The position numbers and the translations under genes are program-made. Positions 10,801 through 21,300 of a stretch of 64,000 bases of DNA are shown here, piece after piece (position 1 is the first letter of the stretch; each line of letters starts with the position of its first letter). The notes under the pieces are model-generated. The model saw only the letters and a program-made list of their open reading frames with translations. It did no database searches and was not told the origin of the DNA. The stretch comes from Owenia fusiformis (taxonomy: Eukaryota > Annelida > Polychaeta > Sabellida > Oweniidae): NCBI GenBank assembly GCA_903813345.2, contig CAIIXF020000004.1, positions 9,678,196 to 9,742,195 on the forward strand, written 5' to 3'.

Positions 10801-11255
10801 TGATCACAGCTAAATATATACACTCCCCATCAATTGTTTGGTAACCCTGACTATCCATTGGGTAAGATGTTAAAGCCTGCTAGTTATATATAAAAAACTC
10901 CCCATCACTTTGGAAATTCATTATGATCTGTTATGAATAACCAAACACGTTCACGTTGTCCACAGGGAAAGTTGGTGTTGCTAATTCGGTAAATTTTTCA
11001 TTTGTCTAGAAATAGTAATTTAAAAGGCATCTGTGAATAAAGCAATGCGTCACGTGTGATTAATCATTTGTATAAAACTTTCGAATTAATCATAGAAATT
11101 ATAAGCGTTTTAGTCAATCATTGTTAATAACAAGTACATCATTTTGCATTCTATTTTGTGTTGATAATTGGAAAAGAGATTGTATTCATTGTAAGAGATT
11201 GAAATCACAACGCTCGAAACCGTTTTAATTCTGCATATGTAATTTAGCATTTTTG
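10801..11255. other. Intergenic, nothing recognised
   Basis: AT-rich sequence between two repeats. I see no open frame with support, no RNA gene and no clear internal repeat. Confidence 0.5.
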
Positions 11256-11329
11256 TACCCTTTGCATTCGTTCGACTACGCTTTCTTAAAATAGAGCTTC
11301 GTCTTTAACTAGACTCTGCGCGCAGGGTA
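11256..11329 (+). mobile_element. Short TACCCT-ended repeat, copy 3
   Basis: A 74-bp copy running from TACCCTTTGCATTCGTTCGA to TCTGCGCGCAGGGTA. It is close in sequence to the copy at 22422-22497, where an empty-site comparison shows mobility. Inverted ends TACCCT / AGGGTA are visible. Confidence 0.7.
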
Positions 11330-11342
11330 GCAGTTTTGTTAA

Positions 11343-11510
11343 GTGTGGCCACGCAGTCCCATAGCCAGGATGTCCGCAGGGTTCGGGCGAACCCCCCCTC
11401 CTCCTGGCCAAAAATTCTTTGAAATCATGCAGTTTTTCACCATTTTGAGCACTTCTCAAGTGATTTTAGCCATATTTGGACCAAAATTGCCACGTATTGA
11501 AAATGACTCC
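11343..11510 (+). repeat. C/G-tract interspersed repeat, copy B
   Basis: Starts near CACGCAGTCCCATAGCCAGGA, has a C7 tract at about 11390, and shares the body TTTTGAGCACTTCTCAAGTGATTTTAG with copy A. It precedes the LINE copy at 11,735. Confidence 0.7.
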
Positions 11511-11732
11511 ATAGTCCATAGAGGAATCGGTAAAGACGTTCAACCTTAAATACATGTCGATATATATTTAATACAATCATGTTCCTTAATAATCTTGAAG
11601 TACACGTTCTATTAAATGTCATGTTTACTTCCCCATACAAAACCACTCAGAAAATGAATACTCCTTAAAATTGGAGTGTATTCTAATGGATTTCCTGACT
11701 AAAACAATGTTTAACTATAAAAATATTAAATA

Positions 11733-12752
11733 TTTGCTTTCTCAGAAACTTGGCTAAATTTAAATACTGAAAAACGATATGAAACACTTTTTCCTAATTA
11801 CACAGCCGAGTTTTCATCGCGGGTAAATAAAGATGGTGGTGGTGTGGCTATTTTCGTGGCTAAAACGATTAATTATAAATTACGAACAGATCTTTCTTTT
11901 GGTGATGAACACTGTGAATCAGTTTCAATTGAGATTATTAATTCAAACACAAAGAACATAATTGTTACTACTTTATACAAGCCTCCAAATGTCAATATAG
12001 GAGAATTTAATGACCACCTGAATTTATTTATGACCAAAGTTTCTTCTGAAAATAAGCACTCAGTTGTGACAGGAGATTTCAATATTGACTTATTTAAATG
12101 TGATTCCCATCAAAACACTGGAGAATTTCTTAATATTATGCAGTCATTTAATCATCAACCATTAATTTATAGGCCCACTAGAGTCACAGCACATTCAGCC
12201 ACTTTAATTGACAACATTTTCCCAAATTTAAATAATGTTATCCACAGTGATGTTATCCTGACAGACATTTCTGATCATTTTCCTGTTTTTCTCCTAACAC
12301 GTGCATATATAAATAAAAATACTCAAAAAGAGATTTCATATAGAATTTATAATAATATTAATACTGAGAAACTCAAGCAAAAATTGCATAACCATGATTG
12401 GTCAAAACTTTATGCTTCCACGGATGTAAATTCAGCATATTCTATATTTTATGATGACATTTATAATGCATACAATGAATCATTCCCTATTGTTAAGAAA
12501 AAAGTAAAATATTTTAATGATAATAGTCGACCATGGTTAACATTAGGTATAATAACATCTGCCAAGACAAAGAATAAATTGTATTACAAATATCTTAAAT
12601 CACCTACTCTTTTAAACTTGAAAAAATACAAGGACTTTAAAGCTAAATTAAGATCAATATTGAGAACATCTGAGAGGTCATTTTATAGGGAAAACTCCAA
12701 GCTACTAATGGTAATATCAAAAATACTTGGAATGTTATCAATGAAATACTGA
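11733..12752 (+). pseudogene. LINE endonuclease and linker, frame-broken
   Basis: The frame shows exonuclease-endonuclease-phosphatase motifs in order: SETWL, DGGGVAIFV, TTLYKPP, GDFNIDLF, LIDNIF and SDHFPVF. These are the hallmarks of the LINE AP-type endonuclease that nicks the target. No ATG opens the domain, so its beginning is missing. Near 12,700 the reading shifts by one frame and the conserved linker continues in the RT frame. Confidence 0.85.
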
Positions 12753-14820
12753 AAAAGAATGGAACAAACACCAAGCCCCAATTAGATTTTGACCTAGATG
12801 GACAAATTATCCATGATCCAAAGGAGGTTGCTAATATGTTTAATGATTTCTTTTCAAATGTAGGGAGGAAACTTAATGATAAAATTTTACCAAGTAAGAA
12901 ATTTTGGTCTGAATATATGAATCAACAACTTAGAAATAACAAAAATTTTACCTTTTCAAACATTAATCAAGATGAACTTCTTCAAGAGATGTCAAATTTA
13001 AAAGTTTCCTCGGCCTCAATTGATGAGATAAAACCTATTGTAATCAAGAGAAGTAAAGATGAAATTATTAATCCATTATTATTTATTTACAATAAATCTT
13101 TAACTAATGGCTGTTTTCCTGACCTTCTTAAGCTTGCAAAAGTTATACCTTTATTTAAGAAGGGTAATAGAAATGTCTTTACGAATTATAGACCTGTATC
13201 TATTTTGTCAGTTTTTTCTAAACTTCTTGAAAAACTAGTTCATAAACGTCTTTATCAATTTATCGAAAATAATCAAATCCTTTACTTACAACAATTTGGA
13301 TTTAGAAAAGACTTCTCTACATATATGGCAATCTTAACTTTTGTTGAAAATATTAGAACAGCCTTAGAAAATGTCGAGTATTCAATTGGACTTTTTCTTG
13401 ATCTTTCAAAAGCGTTTGACACGTTAAATCATGAAATATTGCTTAAAAAATTAGAATTTTATGGGATACGAGATAAGTCCTTCAATTTTTTCAAATCATA
13501 TTTAGCCAATCGAAAACAAGTAGTCTTTTATAATGGAACTTCATCTGAAGTTAAATCAATATCTCATGGAATACCCCAAGGATCGGTTCTAGGGCCACTC
13601 TTATTCATCTTATATATAAATGATATGTATTTGGCATCTCCCACTTTGAAATCAGTTTTATTTGCTGATGACACCAACATTCTTGCACATAACTCTAATA
13701 TAGACCTACTTGTTAATAACCTTAACCGAGAACTTTTATCCCTGGATGATTGGTTTAGATCAAATAAACTATCACTCAACTATGATAAAACCAAATACAT
13801 AATTTTCACAAAGAAGAAAAAGCAAATTAATAAAAATGTGAATATAAAAATTAATAATATCAATATTGAAAGGGTAAAATCAATTAACTTTCTTGGTGTT
13901 CAAATTGATGAATATCTTGACTGGAAACAACATATCAAGAATCTTGAAACAAAATTATCTTGTACAATTGGAATTTTATACAAATGCAGATATCTATTAA
14001 ATGTACCAAGTATGTTGGCAATCTACAACTCATTGATATACTCTTATCTCAACTATTGTATTATAATATGGGGCAGCAATTATAAAACTGCACTTGATAA
14101 CATTTTTAAAATTCAAAAAAGCTTTTTGAGATTGCTTGCTTTCAAAGATAGAAGAGCCCATACAGCTCCACTTTTTAAACAATTTAAAGTTTTGGATATT
14201 TACAATATCCACCTTTTTAACGTCGCCCAATTTGTATACAAATGGTACAACCGATTAACAGTGTTCCCACAACTTTTTGGTGATTTTTTCCAAATAAATG
14301 TTAACATTCACAATTATCATACCCGCCATTGTCAGGATCTACATGCTTTTGGATATTACTCCAAAGTAGGATTTTTTCTATTAAGATTCAAGGTCAATGG
14401 ATATGGAACAGTATTGAAAGGCCAATAAGAGAAAGTTCTTCTTTGAATATTTTTAAGATAAGATACAAAAAGTATTTGATAGATACAATTTCTTTAGATT
14501 AGAGTGTATATCACCAAATATATCATTCTGGGTCTTAAAGGCATTTAATTACAATTAATCATTTCCAGCAGTATTTGTCCTAATATTATCATCATGCTAT
14601 CATACTCTACTTTATTTTTACTGTCACTCCCCCTGCTCCTACCCAACAACTATTGGTGTGCTCTTATTTATACTTATTTATTTATTTGCGCTATTATTAT
14701 ATCCAATTTATGTTTATCAAGCAGTATATACACCTATTTTAGGTGTCCTCTGTAGGTAATTTGTATTTTGATTTATTGTTATATGAAGGAAATAAGAAAT
14801 AAATAAATAAAAAAAATAAC
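11735..14820 (+). mobile_element. LINE copy, CR1/L2/Daphne-like, decayed
   Basis: A plus-strand non-LTR retrotransposon, about 3.1 kb. It runs from the middle of the AP-type endonuclease domain through the reverse transcriptase to a short 3' UTR ending in an AATAAATAAATAAAAAA-type tail. The 5' part is lost or decayed just upstream of the SETWL motif. Frame changes near 11,741, 12,700 and 14,385 separate the pieces. The RT motifs resemble the Jockey-superfamily CR1/L2/Daphne group; the exact clade is inference. Confidence 0.9.
12707..14502 (+). pseudogene. LINE reverse transcriptase, frame-broken
   Basis: Reverse-transcriptase motifs are clear: NYRPVSIL, FRKDFST, LDLSKAFDTLNH, GIPQGSVLGPLLF and the catalytic FADDTN (about 13,657-13,674), then the thumb motif NFLGVQID. 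The longest open stretch is 12,836-14,428. A further frame change near 14,385 puts the true C-terminus at about 14,502. With three frame breaks this copy is not autonomous. It would make cDNA from LINE RNA by target-primed reverse transcription if intact. Confidence 0.88.
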
Positions 14821-14835
14821 TTTAGACATGTAACA

Positions 14836-15015
14836 GGCCCGTAGCCAGGATTTGCCAAGGGGGGTTCACTATTTGAAAAATCCCAGGGGGGGGTTCACTT
14901 TTGACAAATCTGGTCAAAAAATGGCCGAAATCAAAAACTGCATGATTTTAAAAGATTTTTTTGCCAGGGGGGGGGGGTCGCTTGAACCCATCGCCCCCCC
15001 CCCCGCCCCCCTGGC
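14836..15015 (+). repeat. C/G-tract interspersed repeat, copy C
   Basis: Starts GGCCCGTAGCCAGGATTTGC and carries several G7-G10 and C10 tracts. It ends CCCCCCTGGCCTGTG. It abuts the tail of the LINE copy. Confidence 0.75.
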
Positions 15016-16175
15016 CTGTGTACCAAGTAAATGTTTAAATATGGAATGCACCGCTGTGCGCTGTTCTGTTTTTAAGACAGTGTTGGATCCATTTATAGGG
15101 AGTTTACGCTTGCAATGTTTTCCACAACCTAAACGTGAACGGAAAATATTTAACGATGCGTTTGTATGGGCAATTGGTCATACGAACAGATTGTCGTTTC
15201 GATTTTATATGCACGATTAAACTACCTATTACCGGTTCCTTGAAATATGAACGCTCTGAATATGTGTGCACAAACTGTGTCAAATGTAAAACACCAAAAA
15301 TTTCACAAAGACACAATGAGTTCTACTTTTACTTGCATTATGCGTGTTTGTTTACATATCTTACACATGTTAAATATACGCTAAAATAGCATAGGATAAT
15401 ACTGAATTCATGTGGATATCTGATATTCGTACTTTTCTTTTGAAAAATCTCTTGTTTTTTCTGAAAATGAAATAGACCCGAAAATCGAAGCCTTTGACTA
15501 AAAGCGAAATAGTTATTGTTATTACCATACAAGTCAATAATCATCTTTAAACCACACTTTGCCACTTTCTCCCCCGTTACAATAGCATGAATGCAGTCAA
15601 TGAGAATTTCACGATCAAACCAGAAGAACATTTTGTTCATGAAAATAAAACATTTTTTTGAATAACTGTATTGATTGTTAGATATGCCTAGATGTTGTAT
15701 CATATTTATCCTAGAATCGTTAAAAACCAAACAAACGGTGGTCGATTGTGCAGTAAACACTCTGGCGTTTGAAGTGATATTTTGATAGTATAGAAGTGAT
15801 TTTTTGTTATATTTGGAATGCATACGTACATTATTATGGCTTCGTGATCGAAATATAGAGCTAAACAGAAAACTCTCACCAGACTGAAAGCCACGTAATG
15901 TATAGAGGGGGGGGGGGTAAATTGTGAGGTAAAAAGCTAAGGGTATGTATATATACAGGTAATGGCACTAGGTCTCCCAATTCTATCTTTTTATTCGTTT
16001 TGGATTTCATTTTCCTTTCCACCGTTTAGTTGATAGAACATCCGAATAAAGGTGCACGTTTTATTTTTATTTTCTATTATTTTTATTTGGCGAGGCAGTG
16101 CGTTGCCTCAGCTAGTTGCTTCGCTTGCTTCACGTCTAGTGAGCTTTAGTACTAGAGGTCCGAAATCATGCACAT
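15016..16175. other. Intergenic, no supported gene
   Basis: Frames here include one of 161 codons on the minus strand (15,338-15,823). It lacks any recognisable motif, is rich in Lys/Asn/Phe as random AT-rich frames are, and has no matching context. A G10 tract lies at about 15,907. Confidence 0.5.
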
Positions 16176-16710
16176 CACTGGTGATCTGCTCGATTACGCT
16201 GGTTATCGAAACGGTTCGTTTCGGTAACAAAATGTCGGAACGTCGAAGGTACGCTTTTTCTTTTTTTTCCTTATTTCACGCGTTGTAGGCAGAATCCCCA
16301 CGACATTTTTTCACACAAACGTGTATCAGTATCATGTTTTAGGAAAGGTACTTGTTTGCGAAAAATAGCCCAGAAGACAACAGAATCGTCGATTTAATTC
16401 CTCACTTAAGTTTCAAAAACGGTATGGGTTAAAAGTGCAGATCTTAAGTAGCTGTTTTTCGAAATACCGTTTCTGTAACTTAAGTGAGGAATTAAATCGA
16501 CGATTCTGTTGTCTTCTGAACTATATGTTCGCAAATATGTACATTTTCTTAACACATATGATACGGATATACGTAAGTGATAAAAATGTCGTGGAAATTC
16601 TGCCTACAACGTGTGAAATAAGGAAGAAAAATCGTACCTTCGACGTTCCGACATTTTGTTACCGAAACGAACCGTTTCGGTAACCAGCGTAATCGAGTGT
16701 ATCACCAGTG
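16176..16710. mobile_element. Foldback DNA element, 535 bp, 5-bp TSD
   Basis: The ends are CACTGGTGAT and ATCACCAGTG. The two halves pair almost throughout, around the CTCGATTACGCTGG, CCGAAACGGTTCG and GGAATTAAATCGACGATTC segments. It is flanked on both sides by CACAT (16,171-16,175 and 16,711-16,715), the target-site duplication. No transposase frame. A diverged copy of the family lies at about 33,684-34,012. Confidence 0.88.
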
Positions 16711-16979
16711 CACATGGCATCCACAGAAATATGTATGTATATCACATGCACGGCGCTATATGTTAACTATATAAACCATATTGGTTAAAATTGATAACGA
16801 CGTATATTCTTCTTCAAATGGGTTGCCTTATACGCTATCTATTGAATTAAAGTAAGTCTATCTAATAGTTCGTTATCTAAAATGTCATCGGAAAACCATC
16901 GTGAGAGTCTTTCTTTCAGTTCCTTTCTATTGGTAGCTTTGAAACAGAAATATGACAATTTTAATATGGAAATATAATA

Positions 16980-17181
16980 TCATACATCACTCCATGCAGA
17001 CAGATCGCCTGAAATTACATTCGTATGCCAAAACTCGAGTCTAAAATTACTTATTATTTATTAAGTATTAAAAATAATTTGCTACATGGGTGACAAAATA
17101 TTTCTAGTTTCGCGTTGAATGTCGAGTCTCGCATCATACGAATGTAATTTTAGGCAGACTGTCTGCATGGGGTGTATGTAG
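16980..17181. mobile_element. Small foldback element, ~200 bp
   Basis: CTCCATGCAGACAG with AAATTACATTCGTATG on the left is mirrored on the right by CATACGAATGTAATTTTAGGCAGACTGTCTGCATGG. The loop is ~60 bp and AT-rich. Non-coding MITE-like hairpin. I saw no clear target duplication. Confidence 0.65.
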
Positions 17182-17234
17182 CTATGCTATGTAGTATTGT
17201 TCGGTAAACTTATCGTAGATTAGTGACAGGCGAT

Positions 17235-17335
17235 GGTGCTCGAATGTAAATAACTCAAACGACATTTGATGGTGACGTCAGTCTGATGCTCGACAACTGA
17301 ACAGCCCTTATTTTGTATCAGGAAGTATATTTGAC
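17235..17335 (+). pseudogene. Broken duplicate of exon 1 of the downstream gene
   Basis: About 100 bp align with the 3' part of exon 1 (18,300-18,400), including GACGTCAGTCT, the ACAAC stretch and ATCAGGAA followed by GTATATTT across the donor. A TGA interrupts the frame and the splice donor is lost (GGAAGTATAT against GGAAACGTAAGTATAT). It is a decayed local duplication about 1 kb upstream of the real exon. Confidence 0.65.
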
Positions 17336-18180
17336 GCAAACAGTTTCGGTTCTGGTGATCGCCATTTGAAGGATTAAACAGTCATGTGACGATTTCACGC
17401 GAGGACACTCTACACCAAAAATCACGCAGTTTTCAAAAACTTGGTACTGAATCAAAATTGACTTCCAACAAAATGTGAGCAGAATAATGATTGATTTGCC
17501 CATTTTGTCCGAAATTAATCAATTTTTAGTTAAATAAAAATGTTTCAAAATTCTTGGTAAAATGCCAAGCTCCGTTAACGTCACACAATTAGACCTAAAC
17601 GATCCCATCCAGAGAGTATGGTGAAAATGCTGCATTTATTAAATCTCGAAGTAATAAGTTGAACAGAAAACATTTTATGATTATGACGTGTGTATCTCAA
17701 GAACCATAGTGAGAAAATCTTAATAAAATACTATTAATAATGCTAATTTGGCCTGAGATAAGTAACTTTTAAATGTAACGAATATGATTTTATCCAACAG
17801 GGGCTCTACTTTTGCAACCAATGAGCAGCTTTTGTAGATAGGCATACCCAGGTCTGGAAACGTTATTGACTGAATTGAAACTATGAAGACATATACCCTA
17901 CACTTCAACCCAAGGTCATATTCTTCGAAAAGTTTATTGAGAAATCAAAAAGAGTATAAATATTCGTAAAATACCTTTTGAGTGTTGTTTATTGCTCGAT
18001 CGATCACGTCAAACACGATTTTATTCATTCTTGAAATTATAAATTCAAGTATCCTGAATATTATTTCACCTTTTTTACTTCCTGGTTTAAAATTTTCTGC
18101 GAAGCATTTCTTAAACAAACTGGGATTGGCTGTGTTATTCAAGTAGATGCCAGAGCTAGTTATTTACATTGTTAAGTTGC
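17336..18180. other. Upstream flank of the large gene
   Basis: AT-rich DNA with no supported coding region. It presumably holds promoter-proximal sequence for the gene starting at 18,247, but I recognise no binding sites. Confidence 0.4.
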
Positions 18181-18183
18181 CTT

Positions 18184-18191
18184 TATAAATA
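18184..18191 (+). promoter_or_regulatory. Possible TATA box
   Basis: TATAAATA sits 63 bp upstream of the start ATG at 18,247, which would put transcription initiation near 18,215. In AT-rich DNA such matches arise by chance, and an upstream non-coding exon cannot be excluded. Confidence 0.3.
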
Positions 18192-18246
18192 TAAATTCAT
18201 CGACATAAAGTATTTTTGAGAGATTAGACCCATAGTACAAATCACG

Positions 18247-18390
18247 ATGTCGTCTTCATTTTCAATTTACCTGCTTTTTCTTTTCACAACCTTGCTTGGC
18301 ACGGGGGAATGCGAAACGGCATTACAGGGATTTATAGATAGCGACGTCAGTCTAATGTTAGACAACAGTCCCTATTTAGCATCAGGAAAC
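18247..18390 (+). CDS. Bark-like gene, exon 1 (signal peptide)
   Basis: ATG opens 48 codons: a Ser-rich start, then a hydrophobic core (IYLLFLFTTLLG) ending near GTGEC, a classic secretion signal. The remaining residues (LMLDNSPYLASGN) begin the first beta-helix unit cap. The exon ends in phase 0 at a strong GTAAGT donor. A broken copy of its 3' part lies about 1 kb upstream. Confidence 0.85.
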
Positions 18391-21300
18391 GTAAGTATAT
18401 TTTCCATGTGTCAGTGATGCTTAGAATAAAATAATAAAAAAATACGAAGCATTGTAAAAGGAAATATTGTTATAACTACAGTCCCTTCCGAATGATTTTG
18501 AGGGGGGGGGCGACGGGTGGACCATGCGGGCGCAAATCGTTGCCGCTAAATTGGGGGTCTGGGGGCATGCGCCACCCGGAACATTTTTAAAAGGCCCTTT
18601 CTGGGGCATTTTGAGCTTATCTGAGAGCCATCTATACTTGCTTCATTTAATTTACAAAATCTCTAAAAATAAAAATTGGTCAAATATTAATTTACCTGGA
18701 ATTGTTACACGCATTGGAACTCCCTTAAATGAAACATGTTTCTTAAACCTGCATATATTTCAAAACAGGTCATGGTTACTGAGAAAGGCAACCTCACTAT
18801 TTATCCTGACGTTACCGTACAGTTTGATCCTGGAGCGTCAATTCAGGTCCACGGGGTACTACAGGTTGTCGGGCGAAGCAGTCGGGAGATTAACCTAGTG
18901 GGGGCTTCGGGTAAGTACGATGTTGCTTGAAATATCCACTTTTATTGCGACGATTTTTCTATAATGATAATCTCTAGGACTTTTTTCATCCTAGATAACC
19001 TCCTCCAATCATATTTGGGATCTTAGAATGCTATAATAAGAAGGTCAACCTGAGGCAACAAAATCGATAGGGAATGTCAAAACGACGAGTAAATATCGAA
19101 TGTATTATTACTTTTTATAGCTTTTAAAATTAGAATAATTTCACTAACATTTTTTATGAATTATAAACACGCACCACTCCAACTTCATGTCGACATACAA
19201 GATCACAGTAAACGGGTGAAATAAAATAAGGGTAATAAAAAGCATAAGAGTGCATACTAAAAATTGTTCATCAATACACGCATTTTCCTGTCACTTAAAT
19301 TGTAGCTGTGTCCTCCAAAGCTCATTTAGGTGAAATAAGTAACGATAAATATTTAATTAGTTTAATATTTTAGTTTTACTTAGTTCTGAGCACTTTATTT
19401 CCTTTATCTTATATCATACCGATCTGGTTACTCTAAGCTAACTCCTAAACAATTTACAAATCACTTACAAAAGCTGTCTTACATGTACTGTAGATTTCAA
19501 AGATGATATTAGTTTGACTGAATTTTGAATATTTAATGATGTAAATCAAGATATTATTTCTACTCTCGCTAGTCTATCATAAGTATTTATTACAGGTCGT
19601 GTAGACCATTGATGCTTGATTTATAGCAAAAACATTGACATTTGCATGTTGGGGACGCTGCACCACTCTTAAATTCTTAATAGATCTTATAAAAGCATAT
19701 CCATTCAAAGAAAATTCTAGAAGATTCAACATATTTACCCGTGTCGTGCGCCTATTCATTAAGCAATTCAATTGTAAACTTTTTCTTGAAAAAATAAATC
19801 ACCCAGATTTACTTTAGCTAGACTACTCCCCCTTCGTTCATTTTCCCGATCACCGGGCGTGATTCTGAGATAGAAATTGTGCTAATCTTGAATCTAAAAT
19901 AGAAGTAAATACTTTTCCGAAAATGCTTGTTAAAGTAATCCCTCTATAGTTTTTGAGATGGATAAGTCTTCTTATTTTTTGGTCACGTGTCTGGTTTAAA
20001 CCAATTAGAGAGTGGGGAATATGACAGTGATATAATAATATACTATTTGAATATGTTATTAAGTCATGACCATTTAAAAAGAGAATGAACCGTTTAGTCC
20101 CTTTTTGAAAACCCAAAAACGTAAAAACAGCAGTGAATTTCATGAATTTCAACCGTCAATGTTTTATTATCATATTAGATTTACAATATTTATACAAAGT
20201 ATATGAATATTTCATCAAACCAGATAAAGGTAAAATCATTTTATCAATACATATTCATGTTAATGTCTAGTAAAATTGTGTTTCTTCTTATCGTATAGAA
20301 TTTTCTATGAAGCTTCTAACTAGGCTTACAAATAAACTATTCTCAGATAGAAATTTCTATACAAAATATTCCATTGTCTTTCCGTATAGAAATTTCTATG
20401 TGAAGGCCGTCGGAAAATAATAATTATGTTACTGGTAAAACATTTCTCCTCGTATTGAAATTTCTATATTGATAAAGTCTAAAATAAAAATTGAAACGCT
20501 TCATAGAAATTTCTATATATATGGGTGCATATTTAAATTATGTTTGCTGGTATAGAAATTTCTATAAGGATAGAGTAGAAAAATAAAAATCGAAACGCTG
20601 TATAGAAATTTCTATGTGGCACAGAAAAATTATTTTCCTAGATTGCCTGCTGTATAGAAATTTCTATATGGTCAAAAATATAAATTGAATGCCTATATAG
20701 AGATTTCTATGCGGGTGTAGTCGAAAACCTTTGGTGCTCAAAAATTAAGTTTGTCCGTATAGAAATTGCTATATGGATAAATTCAAAAAATTAAAATCGA
20801 ATAATTATATAAAGAATGTTTGTAATTAGTCTTAAATTTTCGGCCTATTGTAATAGTATTTGAAATAGTATTTGAAAATATTTGGAGGTATAGCCAATGC
20901 AGTCAAATTACATCAGAGCCAGAAAAATTATTGATTTACATGGTTTTTTGTCGCTGAAAGTTATGAAAATTAAAAATAAAACATTGAGTGGCTCTGGCAC
21001 ATGGGGAAAGGTTTAAGGATTTAACCCCTTGACTGAGTGCAATGTGGAATGATCATTCCTTGAAGATGTTGGTAATTACAAAATGCATTGAGTCTCGGGC
21101 TTAAATTCTTTTCACACATTGCAAAATATTTTTACCATGTCACCTAAAAGATACGAAATCACTAAAATGACATATTTTAAATGAAACTTTTTGCAAGGGT
21201 CAAGTTGGCAAACCACAAATTTTTATCTGTTGAGTGAGCTTGTCACCTTTGCAACCACCTAAGGAATGACCTTGGATGCGTTATTGGTTATTTCACGCAC

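Noticed and set aside
15338-15823. 161-codon minus-strand open frame
   Set aside because: It is the longest unexplained frame, but it is AT-driven in composition and shows no motif, signal, splice context or relation to neighbours.
20290-20780. Regular short repeats resembling a CRISPR array
   Set aside because: The 14-bp motif is a perfect palindrome with irregular spacing, is repeated inverted 11 kb away, and lies in an animal intron with no cas genes.
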